DNA of 6,942 bases. It comes from an uncultured Parabacteroides sp. (GTDB taxonomy: Bacteria; Bacteroidota; Bacteroidia; Bacteroidales; Tannerellaceae). Position 1 is the stretch's first letter. Every line of letters begins with the position of its first letter. The stretch is from the NCBI GenBank assembly GCA_934718155.1, contig CAKUZF010000064.1, positions 1-6,942 of the forward strand, read 5' to 3'. The notes under the pieces were generated by a model. The model worked only from the letters and a program-made list of their open reading frames with translations. It had not been told where the DNA came from and did not search any database. Made by a program: the position numbers and the translations under genes. Below, one piece after another: positions 5,590-6,942 of the stretch.

Positions 5590-6501
5590 TTAGTCTTTTT
5601 GGCTGGCGTATTGTCTCTTCTCTTTGGCGATGTTGAGCGGGCGATGGGTGGCTGTCTGCCGAGCGTGCTCTACTACAATTTGGCGAATTGCCTCGTTTTC
5701 GGCCAAGCCCTCCATCGCGGCTTCTACCGTGTAGCCCTTGCTCTCGAAGGCCTCTTTCCAATCGACAGCGATGTCGTTATTGGCATGATCGCCTGCCACC
5801 ATCAAGAAGGGAATCAGACGGATGCGTTTCTTGCCCGAAGCTTTGACGAGGGCCTCAGCGTTCTCCTCGGTCGGATAGCCTTCGATCGTAGCTACATGGA
5901 TGTCGGCATAGCCTTCGGCCTTCAGCATATAGTCGAGCATGGCGTATTGCGCTGTCATGGCATCCGACGTGCCGTGGCCAACCAGTATGGTCGCACCGCC
6001 CTGCAACGCTTTGGGCTGAATCGCCTTGATCACGGCGGCATAGTCGGCGGGCGTGTAAAGAAGCGGGCGGCTCACTCGGATTTCTTTAAACTGCGCTTGC
6101 ATGGCAGCGGCCTCGTTTCGCAGATTGTTCATCTCGATGCCCTCGATGATGTTCGACGACTGGATCAGCACATGCGTGTAGCCCTCATCTTTGAGTCGCT
6201 GCAGCATCTCGATTGGATTGTGCTTCTCGATGCCTTTGGCCTTCAGGCGTCGGATGACGATGCGTGAGGTGTAGGCCTCTTTAACATCCACTTGAGGGAA
6301 CGCTTGGCGGACCGACTCGTTCAATGCGTCGAGCGTCTTTGCCCTTGTCTCATCGTAGGTGGTGCCGAAATGTACCATTAACACTGCGCCTTTCTCGTTA
6401 GGCTGTAACTGGCCGAACAGCTCCTCGCTCTCGGCTTGCTGGGCGTAGCCTCCGATGACCGCGCAAAGGAGAAGCCCCAGGAAAAACATTTTTCTAAACA
6501 T
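5590..6501 (-). CDS. cbiK: Signal-peptide-bearing sirohydrochlorin cobaltochelatase (CbiK family)
   Basis: CbiK inserts cobalt into sirohydrochlorin in anaerobic cobalamin synthesis. From ATG 6501 the protein has 303 residues. The core starts GAVLMVHFGTTYDETR (38-53). The metal-site triad known from Salmonella CbiK (H145, E175, H207) maps to H176 (ILVGHGTSD), E207 (ATIEGYP) and H239 (VAGDHANND) with nearly the same spacing. Residues 1-21 are a signal peptide (MFRKMFFLGLLLCAVIGGYAQ), so the enzyme should act in the periplasm, as known for a periplasmic CbiK of Desulfovibrio. The frame is open to 6627, but those residues translate the riboswitch; the in-frame ATG at 6525 is less likely because it adds a hydrophilic stretch before the signal peptide. 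It is the first gene after a cobalamin riboswitch and is coupled to the PepSY gene. The substrate could be cobalt, iron or another metal. Confidence 0.9.
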   Translation of the reverse strand: MFRKMFFLGLLLCAVIGGYAQQAESEELFGQLQPNEKGAVLMVHFGTTYDETRAKTLDALNESVRQAFPQVDVKEAYTSRIVIRRLKAKGIEKHNPIEMLQRLKDEGYTHVLIQSSNIIEGIEMNNLRNEAAAMQAQFKEIRVSRPLLYTPADYAAVIKAIQPKALQGGATILVGHGTSDAMTAQYAMLDYMLKAEGYADIHVATIEGYPTEENAEALVKASGKKRIRLIPFLMVAGDHANNDIAVDWKEAFESKGYTVEAAMEGLAENEAIRQIVVEHARQTATHRPLNIAKEKRQYASQKD

Positions 6502-6558
6502 AGATGTTTGTTTGTTTTTTACCATCCTCGCTCTTGACCCCGAAAGCTTGGATATACT

Positions 6559-6757
6559 AATCAAGGCAGGTTTTCTGGCTTTCCCGGCTTCGCGGGCCTT
6601 CCCGATGCGGCAAGGCATCAGTGGCACTCTAGAGTGACGCGGAGCATCTTTTCGGTCGCACGAACCGATTCAGGGATCACAGCAACGGGCATTGTCTCGG
6701 ATTCTCACCGGGTTCCCTCTCGCCCAGCCGCCAGGTGGCGGTGGGTTCACCTTAATC
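6559..6757 (-). promoter_or_regulatory. Cobalamin (B12) riboswitch
   Basis: The minus strand shows the cobalamin riboswitch elements in order: AAGGTGAACC, GGGAACCCGGTGAGAATCC, TGCCCGTTGCTGTGA in the B12-box region (6676-6692), GCCACTG, then GGGAAGGC and AGCCAGAAAACCTGCC near the 3' end. A closing P1 helix of 8 bp (with two G-U pairs) joins 6750-6757 to 6559-6566. The 3' P1 strand could instead pair with ATCCAAG (complement of 6547-6553), a possible switching partner. Binding of cobalamin in this family usually represses the downstream genes, here cbiK and the PepSY gene. The leader from the aptamer to ATG 6501 is about 57 nt. I see no clear T-run terminator, so control of translation is more likely than attenuation. 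Confidence 0.93.
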
Positions 6758-6762
6758 CGCTG

Positions 6763-6770
6763 CAAAGAAA
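6763..6770 (-). promoter_or_regulatory. Probable -7 element of the riboswitch operon
   Basis: The minus strand reads TTTCTTTG, one mismatch from TAnnTTTG. It would start transcription near 6756, exactly at the 5' strand of riboswitch helix P1. No clear -33 box is visible. Confidence 0.45.
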
Positions 6771-6942
6771 CGAATATATTTTGGAACTTTGGGCATCTTT
6801 ATTTTGAAAAATCGGCTCGCCCAATAAACCTTGGGAATGTGCGTATATATAAATACAATACTTCTGTAAGAATTAGGCCAACCTAAGCGGCTTTTGCCGT
6901 AAAAAAGATGAGTTCTTTGAAAAGCCTGTCAATTATTTGCGT
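6771..6942. other. Non-coding tail with small inverted repeats
   Basis: No credible gene is seen here. Three small hairpins occur: cccaa/ttggg (6820-6824 with 6831-6835), ttagg/cctaa (6873-6877 with 6882-6886) and cggc-tttt-gccg (6888-6899) followed by a run of A. The last two could be the 3' structure of a gene outside the window, but neither has a T-tract in a useful direction. Confidence 0.35.

Noticed and set aside
5554..6267. Long plus-strand open frame (237 codons)
   Set aside because: It is antisense to cbiK, which has full family motifs; high GC content keeps the shadow frame open.
6502..6627. N-terminal extension of CbiK
   Set aside because: The residues are a translation of the 3' part of the cobalamin riboswitch and would bury the signal peptide.
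6916..6940. Possible plus-strand promoter near the right edge (TTTG ... ATTATTTG)
   Set aside because: The spacing between the boxes is about 12 bp and the -7 box has two mismatches.

Overview
The window looks like chromosomal DNA from a member of the Bacteroidales. Three upstream regions carry perfect or near-perfect Bacteroidetes -7 elements (TAnnTTTG), most starts lack a Shine-Dalgarno sequence, and the proteins resemble Porphyromonadaceae, Tannerellaceae and Bacteroidaceae families. By eye, the right half (CbiK and PepSY genes) is more GC-rich than the left third (hydrolase, AraC regulator and the long intergenic region). I cannot name the species.

Layout, left to right. An exported alpha/beta hydrolase on the minus strand is cut by the left edge (1-433). 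An AraC-family regulator on the same strand sits 152 bp upstream of it (586-1476) and is its likely regulator. About 720 bp without a protein gene follow (1477-2193). This gap holds the araC promoter, a degenerate 22-bp tandem array, a short hairpin, a putative small RNA gene on the minus strand, and a 14-bp perfect hairpin just after the next gene. The RNA gene has a textbook sigma-54 promoter (TGGCACG-N4-TTGC) at one end and a hairpin plus T6 terminator at the other, giving a transcript of about 160 nt with no credible reading frame. Next is a small MscS-type mechanosensitive channel (minus, 2194-3027). It is divergent from an exported TPR protein (plus, 3148-3981), with promoters for both in the 120 bp between them.

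The right half is a cobalamin-riboswitch-controlled minus-strand operon. The riboswitch (6559-6757) precedes a CbiK-type sirohydrochlorin cobaltochelatase that carries a signal peptide (5590-6501). Six bases later comes a four-helix PepSY-associated membrane protein (4087-5583). A structured hairpin (4034-4081) separates this operon from the convergent TPR gene. The arrangement suggests an envelope-located metal/tetrapyrrole function that is switched off when cobalamin is plentiful. The last 170 bp hold only the weak operon promoter and small inverted repeats.

The most unusual element is the putative sigma-54-dependent small RNA at 1868-2027. Upstream of its promoter are a candidate IHF-like site and three GATTGGG repeats, spaced as an enhancer-dependent promoter would require.
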